DNA of 64,000 nucleotides from Pithys albifrons albifrons (GCF_047495875.1 NC_092463.1:23301224-23365223), one strand, 5' to 3'; positions 25,009-37,930 are shown, counted from the first letter of the stretch. Notes: a model not told the origin generated them from the sequence alone. Translations and numbers: made by a program.

Positions 25009-25026
25009 TAACCCTAACCCTAACCC
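25009..25026. repeat. Interstitial telomere-like repeat, three units
   Basis: TAACCCTAACCCTAACCC is exactly three vertebrate telomere hexamers, C-rich strand on plus. Short interstitial copies like this are thought to arise at repaired double-strand breaks or by chance. No further hexamers flank it. Confidence 0.9.
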
Positions 25027-28000
25027 AAGACCACCTGTAAAACTATTCAAGAATATATAAGAAAAGCCTCTTTCTTTGCATGTTGATAGCACTTTTCTTT
25101 TGAACCCTAGGATAATGAAAGACAAGGCATTCTGTTACCAGGGTCATACCTTTACAGGTCACTCTGCTTGAAGATACAAATCTCCTTTCTCTGACTTTAC
25201 TGAAGACAAATCTGAAAACAGCAGAGAAAAGACAAGAAAGTGGGAGATAAAAAGAGGTAAAAAGAAAGTATGAGTGAAAAGAGCTATAACAGTGAGAGGG
25301 ACTGAGGAAAGAAACAGCTTGAAAAGCACAATTAAATCAGTTATAATGAAGAAAAAGGTTTTACCTTTCCTGAGACATGGGAAAATTAGCCCAGTTGGGT
25401 GCCATGTGCTGTTCTGCTCTCAGGTACTCTAGAGGGAAAGTTTATGAGCATGTGGAGAGAGGAATTCCATGCAGTACAAACAGAGATGCTTATATAGATG
25501 ATGTCCCTGCTCATACAGCTTAGGCAAGTCTAGCTCTGTGCAGACTTTCAGTCCAATATATAAACAAAATAAAGTCCTGTGCCAGAGGGTTCACAGCTAT
25601 TTTCTAATGTCTTCACAAGACCACTTGATAGTAGCAGGGATCCAAGTGGGAATGCACCCTCAATCACAAGCCTTTTATGGCTTGTAGGTTTTAGCCTTTC
25701 TGATATTTTGATCCTGCAGCTTTAAAATTAAATTTTCTCTGGTGCACTGTAGTAATATACTCTTTGCGAGGTCATGCCACAGCTCTCGATATACCAATAC
25801 TAAACAACTCCAGTATCTACAGATACTGGGCAATCTCATAACCACTGTGAGATTATGTTAATGTCAGTGTGAGGGGTCTGTCATGGGGAGAGAGATCTCC
25901 GCTCCCACGTGCATGCTTTTGAAGGCACACAAACCTTTGGTCCAGGAGAATCAATAGGATTGTAATAGGACGGTAATTCATAGAAATGTCATGGCACTGC
26001 TTTAGAGTCAGTGTCGTAAAGGTTTTAAAAAGGGGAGCTAATCATTAATTGGTTCATGATACTAAAACACAGTATCAATTAAAATTAAAACATAAAAATC
26101 TAAAACACACAAATCTGCCAGTATTTTCCAGCACAAAGATTTAATTTAACTGTAGTTCAGTGACTCCTACATTCTCTTGTTCAGCTTTCTTCTGACACAG
26201 GGTAAGCCTGACAGTGCTGTAGCACATCAGCCTTACCAACAGAAAAAATACTTCTCCAGATTTTATTTGCATAAAGTATTTGCAGGTTTTATTTTATCTA
26301 TGGTAGGACCATCTGTTTCTGTTTTTACTGTACTATATTACAATCCACGTAAAACTCCTTTCCCTCTACTATGAAGTAGTCCACTTGCAAAACCAGGGTG
26401 CATCCACACTCCTCAGAAAGGATTCAATTGGAAAATGCTTTGGTGAATTTTGATGTTAGTAAGGTCTAGTTTTACAGACCATGTTGCACTACATTTAGAG
26501 AGAAATTTGAAACTAAACCTTAACTGTTGTTCTGAAATAAATGAACAAAAGATGTTTCTGAAGGCATAGCAACTCACAGGGTTCAGTAATACACAACAGG
26601 GCTCCAAGTCAGGAATGTATGAATCTGGGATGCCTCTCAGTGGAGCATGAGATACTGGTTGATCACAACATCACTGCTGAGCAGAGTACTTGGTCATTTC
26701 CTCAGCACCAGTATGTGTATGGAGAAGTTAAAGAGACGTAATAGAGGGGGAAACACCCAGGTTAAAAAGGGGTAAAAGCAGACTTTGACATTTGTAAGCA
26801 AGTCAGCGAGCTTCAGTATCTGAGACAACACTGGAATAAATTATCTGATAATCGATTCATAAGCACCTAAAGGATATCAAGGTAATCTAGGACAACGTGG
26901 CTTCGTTTGTTAAGAACAAATGATCTCAAAGTAATCTAAATCCCTTTTTGACAGTGTAACTGCCTAACGTTGAATGGCAAAATAATAGGCATTTATGTCT
27001 GGATTTCAGTAAGGATTTCAATGTCTCATCTAACCTTCTTCTAAGCATATGGCAGCAATGTGTGGTAAATTAAATCATTGTGAAATAGGCACACAATTTG
27101 TGGAGATACATTTTGAAGGAAGATTTCTCAGTAAGTTGCTTGCTGTCAAAAAGGTGGTGAGCATTTTAAAAGGAGCCTCTATACAGGCCTGTGCTGGTTC
27201 CAGTCAAAGATCAGAATTTGTAAGCTTCTGGTAAATGAAGAAATGGCCAAAACCTGATTCAGTAAAGGCAAGTGGCATCCTTTTCTTTGTGTCAGCATAG
27301 AGTAGACAGAGCTCTGTGAGCACTTTTTAAGATACACTGCCTTAGAACAAGAGTGATCTCTGAGAGCCCTTATGGTCCTACATGTCTTTACTTTCTATTT
27401 ACTTGACTATATGACTGAAATAAGAATTTTCTGATTAATATTTTTATTAAATTTCAGTTCTGGAGGCTGATTTCTTTTCAATAGCTTTATATAACTTTTC
27501 TTAAAATCTCAGAGTAGGGGCATATGAACAGGTTAAGCTGAGGTTGTTGATTTGACTCTCAAGTTGATATAGCCCCTCTTCTGATCTGACCATAGGGTAG
27601 CTTATGCTTTTGTGTATGGGGGGGCCAGTGCAGTGCCTGCACAGGTTTTCAGGCTCCTGAGCTGCCTGCTTCTCTGCATGTGCTGTAGTGAGTTTTATGC
27701 CTCAGGCTTTGCCTTTTCGATTCTGTGTCTCTAACCCAAGAAAATGTTTAATAAATTGTATTAAATAAATTGTATTTAGTAAATTGTGAATGGATTTTGG
27801 TATGCAAAGATAACATTTCTGGAAGAAGGAATATCCTTTTTGTCTAGGGCACTTGATTTTTAATCTTATCTTTGTGTATACCACAAACATAAGACAGGAG
27901 TTTGAGCAGCTGAAGAGAAGATGGGTCAAGAAAGTTTTCAGGGGTAAAGGGGTTAAGTACACATGAACCAGCAGCTATCAGGTTTTCTGCTGCAGCCAGT

Positions 28001-30550
28001 CTTAGGGATGAAAGATAATTCTTAACCTGAAGTGTGTCCCAGATTCTTGTTGGCAAAACCTGTGGCCACACACTTAACCATTTTGCATTTCATCTGTCCC
28101 ACAGAGTGTGGAGACTATGTAAGGGATGGTCCAGGGCTGAGTGGGAGCATATTTTTAAGCTCTCTTTTGAATTAAAGAACTTCAAGAGCAGAATTTCTGC
28201 TGCATCCTTGATAGTATAATTTACTTTACTGTGAGACTTTTTTGGTGCGTTTATTTAAATCTGCCTTGTGTCTTGATTCAAACCACCAAACATTGATATG
28301 CCTTTTTTCTTAGAAACAATAAAGTCAAGTACACTCAGAACTCTTACCTCTATATCCTCTTAGAGACTGTAAATAAACTACCTTAAATAAATAGATTAAG
28401 CATTGCAATCTGTCATAGAGGGATGTGTTTTATGGCTCCCATATTATTCCTGTGTCTTGCTGCAGAACCCTTTCCAGCTGATCAGCATCCTTTCTTCAGA
28501 TGCATATCTTTGGTTTTCTCTCATCATCTCAAAATGTTGTCCCTGTGGTCCTGGAGACACTCCCATTTTGGAAGTTCTTGTGCTGGTTATATAACTTTGC
28601 ACTTGACTGTAGTCTGACATGTTATTCAGATAAGCCCACCTTTCAAAGATCTCCATGTCTATCTTTATATCTACCATGTCCCATCATTATTTGTTTCTCT
28701 GCCAATTCTTCTGTCACACAAGTGGATTCTCTATTTTTCTTTTAGTTAATTAATAGAGATACTGAGTAGTTTTGCACTCAAAACAGATTTATTTGGGGCT
28801 CAGTAGAATAGCTCACATATAATAATAATCCTCCATTTACAATTACTTTTTTATGATAGATGAGTTGAGCAGGAATTGAATTTGTTTAGTAAGGGCAACA
28901 TTGGTTTTTGTAGTGACACTTTTTAATCAATGCCAAGAAAGACAAAGTCAGCTGCAATACAGAAACCTCTGTCAGTACCAGTTACTTTATCACCCAAATT
29001 TGTAAATGCATCAAAACCAATGCTGATAGTTTTAGTGGGATGAGATGTTCCATATTGTCAGTTTGTCTGGTATCAGTCCATCTTTTTATACTTTACTGAC
29101 TGTCTTCCAGTTTCACAGAACTAATGCCAGGCTAAGCAGTTCGGAACCCAAAGCATTGCTAAAGCTTTGTAAATATTTGCACACATCAGGTTATATTCTC
29201 CAGTGCACCAGAATTGTCTTGGTATTCTGAAGCTTACTGAACAGAAATCAAAATTAAATATTCAGGGGGGCATACACCTTGCCTAACATTAGCTTTCTAA
29301 ACCTTAAGGCCTTGTGTACATTAGTCACTTAGGGGTCACATAGTCTGCTAAGAGGGCAGTTTGCCTCTTTGTAAGGCATATTTCTGAGTAGGTGAGATGA
29401 AATGCGAGAGAGTGAAATGTCCTCTGGTGTGCTGTTTTGTTGCTTTGTGAAGTACATGAGGTGAGCGGTTAATTCATCTTTCGGGTAGTAGCTGGTCAGC
29501 TGAGGCGCTTGCCAGCCTCTCAAACTTCCTCATTCCTCCTTTTAACAGTCTTGTTCCCAGTCATACATAATAATTTTTCCTCATCTGACCAGAACATGTG
29601 AGCTCTAAATACTTCCTTAGGTAGACATCTGGCTTCTCACACAGACACACTGATATGTCTTAATTACATACCTCTGCTGAGGTATTTTGGTGTCCAGGCA
29701 AGGCAATTGATCCCTTAGGGACAGTACCTGCAGTCTTTGCCTAAGGAAGCAGATCATAGGGCTCTTCATTTAGGACTGTTCATACAAAGAAGGACTGCAA
29801 GCACATTACATGGCATAGGCCAATCAATGTGCAGTTCCTGCATTGTTACCAATGGTGACATTAGGAAGTTAAAGGAGACACTGTGAATATTATTCCAGTA
29901 TAAACCAAAAATTCCAGTATAAAGAATGGTTGTGAAAGAAATTGAGATTCCATGGATTAAAAAGAAAGAAAAGACATTTCCTTTTATCTTGATTTAGATA
30001 TCTCTGTGTTAACCACATTCACTAGCAATGGATTTAATAAATATGAAGGGTTTTTAGAGTTTCCCAGACCTTTATATCAGTGCAATAAATGTCCTGCTGG
30101 GTCAGATCAGTGGTCCGCCTAGCTTAGTTTTCTGATTTCAGCCGTGCCAACTGGAGACTGTATTTAGGGAAAGTACATGAGTATTTTTCAAAAGAGGTAT
30201 TATACAAATTGGTGCTGCCCTTATTAACCAAGCTGGTTCCTTGTGGGCCACCGTAGGGAGGATACTGCTAAGGCAGCTGTCCTCCTGCTTGCCATTGAGA
30301 TATCTCCTTTTAGACATTTTGGAAGCATCAGGACAGTCTCTTATTGTGTAGTTGTTCTTCAAGCTCTTGCTTTCAAGATTTGTTGCATGGACACATCATG
30401 ACAGCATATAAAAGATGGAAGAATTGACCCCTTAACAATTTCAGAAATCTGACTTAGGAAATGAATAGCAATGCTAGAATTTTAAATTGTCCTGTTGTTT
30501 TAGTCCTTAACTTTTGTTGTTTGGATGCTTAGCACTGGCTAGTGATTGTG
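25027..30550. other. AT-rich unique non-coding DNA
   Basis: I recognise no gene. Two adjacent hairpins (25810-25854) are listed separately. A small AT-rich tandem lies at 27748-27789: three units of 13-15 bp containing 'TAAATTGT'. A direct repeat ATTCCAGTATAAA occurs at 29892 and 29911. Open frames are under 100 codons. Confidence 0.5.
25810..25854. other. Two adjacent perfect hairpins
   Basis: CCAGTATC and GATACTGG (25810-25829) form an 8-bp stem with a 4-nt loop. Two bases later AATCTCA and TGAGATT (25832-25854) form a 7-bp stem with a 9-nt loop. The stems are perfect but too short for a microRNA precursor, and I recognise no RNA family. Confidence 0.65.
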
Positions 30551-30680
30551 ATTAGTCCCTCTGTGCCTCTGCTTCCTGACTTTAAAATGCAGAAAGTAAT
30601 ATCTGCCTCCATTATGGGATGTTGTTATTATGAATATATTAAAGATTATGAGATGTTTGCATACTGAGGAATAGGCTCTG
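30551..30680 (-). mobile_element. Decayed MIR-type SINE
   Basis: The plus strand reads 'CCCTCTGTGCCTCTGCTTCC', then 'taaaatgcagaaagtaatatctgcc', then 'gggatgttgttattatgaat', then 'aaagattatgagatg'. This is the MIR order of 'ctctgtgcctcagtttccc', 'tgtaaaatggggataatac', 'gggttgttgtgaggat' and 'aagcgctttgagat'. The order and spacing of four blocks make this the best-supported old SINE in the window. Confidence 0.7.
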
Positions 30681-30967
30681 TCCAACTGTCTGATCTAGAG
30701 ATTTATAAAATACAGATATTTTCAAGAAGTGGCTGGAGTATCTTTTTAAAGGGGGGGAAAAATTCCATCTGAGGACATTATAAGAACACTGGATAAAAGA
30801 GCAAAATGTGAGCATGACCATTACAAAATAAGAATGTGGAGACATCAGAAGAAAGACTAAAAGGAAGTTTTAAGCAGGGCATTTTCACAGATGTGGTTGT
30901 AAGGGAATCACATGGGAGTAAGAGAATTCTGCCTAGAGCTGGAAGCCCCAGTGTGGACAGACGTCTG

Positions 30968-31035
30968 TGGCTCTGAGTAAGTCATTCCATGTATGAGGCA
31001 CCATCGTCTCCATTGGTGGCACAGGGGTAATGGAC
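30968..31035 (-). mobile_element. Possible second MIR-type fragment
   Basis: 'GGCTCTGAGTAAGTCATTCC' followed by 'atgaggcaccatcgtctcc' and 'cacaggggtaatgg' resembles the MIR core in the same orientation as the copy 300 bp upstream. The similarity is weaker, so the call is tentative. Confidence 0.42.
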
Positions 31036-31892
31036 CATGACAGGGAGATGTGCGATTACAGAAGGGGGAATTACATCAACTGATGTCTAAAACACTGTAA
31101 GCTCTTTATGGAGATATACTAGAGAAAGATCAAAAGTACCACCATTTGTTAGTCATAACATTGACTAGAAACAGTTGGAAGAACATGGACTCTTTTTTTA
31201 TTTTAAAAATATAATGGGTGTTGTCCTTGATAAAAGCCAGAGCAGTGACTGAGGGACAGTTGTTCTGGTGCAAGGGCCTGTCAATCGTATCCTCTCATAA
31301 GAATCAATTGTCAGATCCAGCTGTGTCTCAGGCCAGTCCTGGACCACCTGACGATGAACAATCTTTTCAGTCTTCTTCCTTTGAGAGGAAGAAGTGTCAG
31401 GTGTGATGTGGCTTTTGGAAGGTGGGAACCATGAAAACTACACTGAGAACAAATAATGCAATTCTCCTGGTCTGTAGGGAGACATTGCCCATGGTCTCTG
31501 CCTCATGGGCAGCAGTGGAACAGTCAACATGTATTGGAAAGTGTGGAGAGGACATTGCAGAGCACATGCAGTGTCCAGAGTTCAATCAGCCTTTTTCCAG
31601 GTCAAATTCATTCTCCTATCCTTATTCTGAATAACCAAAACATGCCTTCAGCTGCTGTTTCAAGACACAGACCATGGGTATCTGGCACCTGTATAAACCA
31701 TCTCACTGAATTAAATGAACCAAAGTGCATTATAAAGACTTCTAAGCAACCTGCTTGTTTCCAGGTAATTGAGAGGCTGCACTGGTGTTAGCCAGGAGTT
31801 GTGGCTCTGGATGCCAAGCATCTTTCCTCTGTCTGTGACACTATCGCTTCTTTGTCCCCTCCATTCTCATTGTAGCCATCTCACATTTAATA
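31036..31892. other. Non-coding DNA between old SINE/LINE relics
   Basis: No gene is recognised. Two overlapping plus-strand frames of 70 and 111 codons (31422-31634 and 31456-31791) lack known domains. Confidence 0.5.
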
Positions 31893-32022
31893 TTTAAACT
31901 CGTTGGGCAGGGCCCATTCTTCTTTTCTCTGTTTGCACACTGGCTAACACAGTGGGGTACTGGTCCATGACCAGGACTACTGGGCACTATGCTAATTATT
32001 ATAATGGCAGTAATTAATAATG
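31893..32022 (+). mobile_element. L2-type LINE or MIR 3' tail
   Basis: 'TTAAACTCGTTGGGCAGGGC' followed by 'tctctgtttgcacactggctaacacagtgggg', 'actggtccatgacc' and 'gggcactatgctaattattataatgg' follows the conserved amniote L2/MIR tail ('gcagggactgtctctt..gtttgtacagcacctagcacaatggggtcctggtcc'). The block order is intact. Because MIR and L2 share this end, I cannot say which it is. Confidence 0.68.
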
Positions 32023-33030
32023 CTTTGTTCTTTGATCTCTGGGCTTGCCGAGGCAGTCAGCTGCTGTAATTGTTCTCTGCCCTAGGGCTGACTGTGTAGT
32101 CAGCTTGCTCTTTTTGGCTGTATCTGTTGGTTTGATCTCGATGCCCCCTCCAGTATGTTCACCCTGTCTTCAGACAGGCAGACTGGAGTCTCCTAAAATG
32201 GTTTTGAGGGCAGTTGGCCAGGCCACCTTTGGATTCACTCCTTCCATTGGGAATAGCTTGTATTCCCTTGTAAGCTCTACAGCTTATGCTATCTTTCTTC
32301 ATGCTCACACCAGCTCACAAATACAGTGTTTGCATTTCTATATTGTGCTGCTGCTTTGTGATGATATGGCAGTGTTTTTTTACACTGATAAATATGTGGA
32401 TTATTCATAGGTCACTTATTACTTCAAAGTCCTTATATCCATGCTTCTATTGGTTGACTGGGGATTTCAAGTGGAGAAATCAGCCAAGGAAGAAATCTGA
32501 GAGGGTAAAATGGTGTGGATTTGTGTTTCACGTGTCAAATCCATTTTTTTTTGCGGGGGTTGGGGGGGTGGGGGGGAATGTATTACCAGAGAAAGTTGTA
32601 TGTGGAGGCCTGGTAATGCCAGTGGAGATCCCTGTACAGCCTTGAAGGAGGCTTGTCCCTTGGTGGACAGAGACTTCTTAGACCCTGAGCAAATTGCTTC
32701 TCCAGAGCAACTTGCTTTTCCATTTAATGCTTAAGTTCCTCTACAGAAGTGATGAATATTTGCATTTCCCTCATCCTTTTTTACCATTTGAAAAATAATT
32801 CTAAGGCCATTGCTAGTTCCTTAACAATTGAAGGGGCTCCCATCTAACTATCCTGCTACATAGCTGAACTGTATCCTACTGATACCAGCTGTGCTGCCAA
32901 GGTCTGAGTGGTGTCACTGAACAAGCCAGCTAAAAATATTGTGGATATCTGAGGTCCTAATGAGATGCTAGATAGGTGTGGCCTCTTCTTCCCAGCAAGA
33001 CCTCAAACACTTTTTCCAGAAGTGGAGTGG
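32023..33030. other. Non-coding DNA with G-run
   Basis: No gene is recognised. Plus-strand frames of about 120 codons (32045-32410 and 32286-32645) overlap in different phases and have no domain I know. A long G-run at 32555-32576 is listed separately. Confidence 0.5.
32555..32576 (+). other. G-run with quadruplex potential
   Basis: Runs of 5, 7 and 7 guanines separated by TT and T, preceded by a T9 tract. The two runs of seven can each be split, so at least four G3 blocks with short loops are available on the plus strand. Confidence 0.8.
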
Positions 33031-33148
33031 TGCCATCTGCTTGGAAGGTTTCTGCAGGTGTGATACCATTTAGATCCCCATATATGAGTGTGCCATCTGC
33101 TTGGAAGGTTTCTGCAGGTGTGATACCATTTAGATCCCCATATATGAG
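33031..33148. repeat. 60-bp perfect tandem duplication
   Basis: A 60-bp unit beginning TGCCATCTGCTTGGAAGG at 33031 is repeated from 33091. The two copies are identical for 58 bases and differ only at their last two positions. A third copy begins at 33151 but keeps only its first seven bases. The unit is exactly 20 codons, so it keeps the frame, and both strands stay open across it (plus 32976-33239, 87 codons; minus 32957-33274, 105 codons). On the minus strand the repeat unit contains GDLNGITPAETFQADG. I do not recognise that peptide, and codon-level evidence for selection is absent. Confidence 0.95.
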
Positions 33149-36100
33149 CATGCCATCAGAAGGCAGAGTGTCAGGAGGTAAGAGTCTGGAAAAACAGGAA
33201 CTGAAACCTTCTTGCCTGTATTCCAGACTGTCAAAATAATTTCCAAGCCACCCAGAACAGCCGCAACACTGCACAGGTCTAACATTAAAGAGGAAACTAA
33301 ACTAGTGAGTCACTCCAGGAGGGCTGGACTAAGGCAGCAAAGTTTGGAAACTTCATTGCTTCATCACAGCTGCAGGAGTCCATGGGATGGCCTGGACTGG
33401 CAGGATTAGAAATACAACGGTGTTAGAGAATATGGCAGGAGACCTAACCCAAATTTGGAGACCTGCCTGAACAAACACCAGTGACAGAGAGCTGAGAAAT
33501 ACAGTATTTGTGCTTGTGTGAGAACCAGCTGAGTGGAATAGTAATTATCATCTGCTGAATTGGCCAGAGCATGGTGGAAAGTCAGGATGGATCTTTTCTA
33601 TCTGGAGAATGTGACCTATCTAAAAATGATTGATTGTTTCTCAGGACTTACTAAGTTTTCCAGGTTATTCAACATCACTCCAGCTGCAGTAGTGAAGAGA
33701 AAAAAAACACTCTTGCAGCAAACCGTCTGTTCACTTTGGAGTTCCAGAGCAGGTCATATCTTTCATTTTCTCGGGAGGTCTTTTGAGGCATATGCAAGCA
33801 CCTTGTTAAATCCGGGTCCTATTTTGCTTGGGAAAAATGTTTCCTGCAGTGAAGACAATCGTAGTTTTTCTTTCTCAGTTCTCATACTCTTATCCCTCTT
33901 GGCAAAGCAATCAATACCTCTAGCAATGGATTCAGCCTTGCAGATGAGCTGTGGGAAGAGAGCTGAGGCCCAAGCATCTCACTGTGCCAGATCCTTGCTG
34001 GCTGGACTCCTTAAGTCTACAAAAGAAGGAAGATCAACATAAAACATCTGAAAAGCAGAACTTGGAACAGTCAGCTTCTTCTGAATACTAAACTCCCAAG
34101 AGTTTCTTTTCCCAACAAGATGGGGTAGTTCAGGGAAGAGCCAGAAACTTTCAGTTCCATTTTACTAGTGCTTTAGCAAGAGTCACCCATTAGCTCGTTC
34201 TCATCTTGCTGCTTCACTTAATGGATTTCAGATACATTCTAATGTTTACCTTGAAACTAACACTGACCCCTTCTGATCTCCAGCTTGCCCTCCAGATCCA
34301 TTCCTTGCAGCTAGGAAAAGAGAGATGTCTTCCTGCAGTCTTGGAAGAAATAAAGGATCCAAGTGCATTTAAATGCCTGTAGGCAATTGTTATTAAATGG
34401 CAGAATAAGCTCTGATGCAGGGTTACACCATTGTGTGTAGAGCTGTTCATTCTTGTACTATATTGATGTTTCATTCCCATTTTCTTTTGTTTAGTGAAAA
34501 CAAAACAGTCTTTCCCTTTTCATAAAGGGACTGGAGAATTTATTATGAACATTCAGACTCCCTGCTCAGGGGACAGTTAATGAGCACATAGTAAACAATT
34601 AAGAGCTTGTGTAAACGAAAAATAAAGATAATTCTTTATTCACCTCAACCACAGAGTCCTGAGTCTCTGAAATCTTGGCAACTCCCAAACTCAGAGTTCC
34701 TCCCTCCACCGGGATGAGACATTAGCTAGTGTATCAAGCAATTACATAGGGTATTTTTTTCTGCAGAGCTGTGACATCATGCCTGGCAGCTCCCCAAGGC
34801 ACCAGATCCAATTACCTGAGTCACCAGCAAAGGGAAATTGCCAAGGGGCTGTCACTGAATTCAGCTCTGGTGAATGCAAGAGCAGAAAAAGCCAAGTGAA
34901 ATGGCTGACAGCAGACAGGGGGAGGAAGTGGGGGAAAGGAGCAGCAGTAGTTCCACATCAGAAACATGGAAAGAGAAATGGATAAGGAAAGGATGAAAAA
35001 AATCCTGGGAGAAGGAGCTAAGAAAGAGCCGTAGGGTAAACTCTGTAACAAGGGGAATTTCTAAGTATTCCTTCTGTCCCACATAAGGGATGAATTGGAG
35101 CCACTGGATTGACACAGGTCAAATGCTCTTGGAAGAGTTTTTTGGTATGTAATTTAAAAATTAATCGTCACTGCCAATGGAGCTGATGCCCTTTTCTTTT
35201 TTCATCCCATCTGGAACCTCCTTTTTCAATTTGCTGCATTTTTTTAGCTTTCTGGTAACGCTGTTTTCAGGGGCTGAGAAATGGACCTCATCAGTGCTTG
35301 CTGTTCCCTGCCCTGGGTTATGTTCCCTTTGGATCTGCAATATCTTCCTTGCCTGGAGGAATTTGCAAGGAGTACAAGGTTCTTCTGAAGCTGGCACGTG
35401 GAGCCTTGTTTTCATAACCAAGCCTCTGGAGGCTTCTGTTAATTACTTCACCAGAATTCTTATATATAGCAGCAAAATGAAATTCCCCCAACACAGGGAA
35501 GAAATATAGGCCTATGTTGCCTAAGGAGCCGGCACTGAAGTGGTGAGTTTAACATGCACAGAAGTGTACCAGTGGATCTCAAAGTCCAGGTGTAAATCAC
35601 ATTTGCAGATTGGGAGGTGCTCACAGGGAGAATTTCACCTGCATGTGGCATAACCAGCTGCAGTCAGGGAAGGAGGATTTATGTGCTGGACACAGGCAGC
35701 ACACGCACACAGCATGAGACAGAAACACCAGCACACAGAGATGTACCAGGTAAGGTGAAGAGAGTCCATAAACCACGGAAGTACACACTGCTCACAAGCT
35801 CATATTGAAGTACTGTGCACACACAAAAGCTATTAAGATGTAGATGCAGCCTCATTAATCTGGGCTGTTTTACAAACCTTATTCCCTTGCTTTCCACAGG
35901 GGATTTAGGTGATAAATGAGGCCATTTTGAAATCTGGCAAAATGCTGCCTTCCTCAGAGCGTACTACTTTCTTATATAATGTGTAAAGCATGAGGGGGAG
36001 GGAGCATTTCCAGGAAGGAACACATGTCTAGGCGTGTGTTTGCATGTAAACTATTAGTTTTATCTCCACTGCAGTATGTTTGTGTAAGTATTCTACATGT

Positions 36101-37589
36101 CTGTGGTGTGCATGGGGGTATGGATGTACTGCTGAGGCTATGTGAATGATTTGTGCATTGGATAGGAAAAGAAGGGACCTTTGAATGTGAATCTTATACC
36201 TGCTCCTGTCTCCAGGTTGGAAAACTTGCAATGGCTGACCTTCAGGGTCTACTACAAAGGTTATGGGTTAAGCAGGAATAAGGACTTTAATTTATCATGG
36301 GTCGGTTGGGGAGTTGTCTAGCAATAAAGATATCTTGTTGGCATCATGACCTTTGTTTTGGGTTTGTGAACTTCTCCTATCAGTACCCTAGGGAGAAATT
36401 AAGGATTTGAACAGATACATGGGTTCGTTTATAGTATGACTATCTTATTCATTATTTGTGGAGCCATGTGTGAAATATATTTGCATATGTCTTTTCCTTT
36501 CACCTCCTGCATTAATATCAGAGTTACAGACACTTCATAACTTAGCAATTAGTCTTTATTGAGATTGTGCCTGGTCCTGCAGACCCTCAAGCAGCTTTCA
36601 ACAGGTGCTGCTGACAGAACTTTCTGCAAGCGAGTGATACTTCATCTTCTTTCGACTCACGCCCTTCTCCCTAAATTGTACAGCAGCCCATATAATCTCT
36701 ACATCTTTACAACACCCCATCTGGGCAGGAGACTGCACATACACGAGTTGCCTGTATGCTGACTGGGCACCCGTACAGGCAGGCTGACTGGTCAGCTGGC
36801 TGCTACCAGAGTGCAGAGCATATTGCAGTTAGAGTCTGCCCCCCTCCCCCTCTGTGAAGACACTAATTTGGGTTGTAGTACTTGATTCAGCCGTTAATTT
36901 TCATGGAACTTATTGCATGAGTTTTTTCCTGGGATTTATATGCCTGAGGGTTCTGCAAATTGGACTGCAACTGATCACAGTGTTAAAAGGGTAACAAGGA
37001 GAGAGGTGTGTAGGCAGCACACTCATATAAGCCTTCTTCCCTTGGAAGGTAGTCTAAAGAAGAATATTTACTTTCCTCACCAAGCAGAATTTACTTGGCT
37101 TAAGACTGAAGTTAGGCAAGATTCAGACCTGTGACACCACCAGTCTTTGAGTCTGATATCTCCCTGCAGGTGTTAAAAAAAAGACAGCTTTATCCTGTTG
37201 GAAAGCTATTTCCAAAGAATTATGGTGGGTGAAAGAGCTGATTTATTTCTTTAAGATTACCTCCCCCCACTCCAGTTACATATAATCATTTCCATGTCTG
37301 AAATAACTGACCTATATAATACTACAGTCTGTCTTTCAGCAGTTTTCTCTGGGCATACTCTCCTAACTGGATTTGTAGAGTGTATTTACAGAACACAGAG
37401 GCAAACCTAAGCTAGTTTTCCTTGGGTTAGCTTAGGTTAACCCACTGCCGCTGGAGAAACGTGATCAGCATAGGTAGCTCCTTCAACAGTTATCCCATTC
37501 CCAGGAATTCGTGGTGCTTCTGCAGCAACCCATCCCTCTGTGCTTCCCATGTACTCCTACTCATGTACACTGGATTAAAATCAGTCCTC
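33149..37589. other. Unique non-coding DNA
   Basis: I recognise no gene. The 160-codon plus-strand frame at 33560-34042 starts at TTG and has no domain I know. A TGACATCA CRE-like site lies at 34770-34777, just before a 68-codon ATG frame (34779-34985) that I also do not recognise. The rest shows no repeat or structure. Confidence 0.5.
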
Positions 37590-37930
37590 TTGCATTTCTC
37601 TCGGGCAGAGATGTGCTTGCCCTCAGCTGCAGTCGTGCAGCTGCTGGGGCATAGGGCAGGGCGCTGTGGCAAGGCAAGCGTGTGGGGCACACGGGGCACG
37701 AGTGAGCCAGTGGCCCAGCCTGGCACGCGCCATCTCCCACGCGTGGAGCAGCTGCCCAGGGCCCGCAGCTCATCTGTGCTGCACAGAGCGATGGCTCAGG
37801 ACACACACCCTCCATCTGTGTGTGCCTGCAGTGAGTGCACAGCCACGTGCTGTCCACCTGCCTGTGCATGAAGGGGCTGCTTGCTGGGAACCACTTGGCA
37901 TCAGGCACGTTGTTGGCGCTGTGGTGGGAT
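37590..37930. other. Minor GC-rich, CpG-containing patch
   Basis: GC content rises and about a dozen CpGs cluster here (for example around GGCACGCGCC and CCACGCGTGG). It is weaker than the islands at 20.2, 55.6 and 59.7 kb. Overlapping frames of 115-136 codons on both strands are explained by the composition. It could be a degraded CpG island, an exon or simply a GC peak. Confidence 0.4.

Noticed and set aside
33560..34042. 160-codon plus-strand frame
   Set aside because: It starts at TTG, shows no recognisable domain and has no splice or promoter context.
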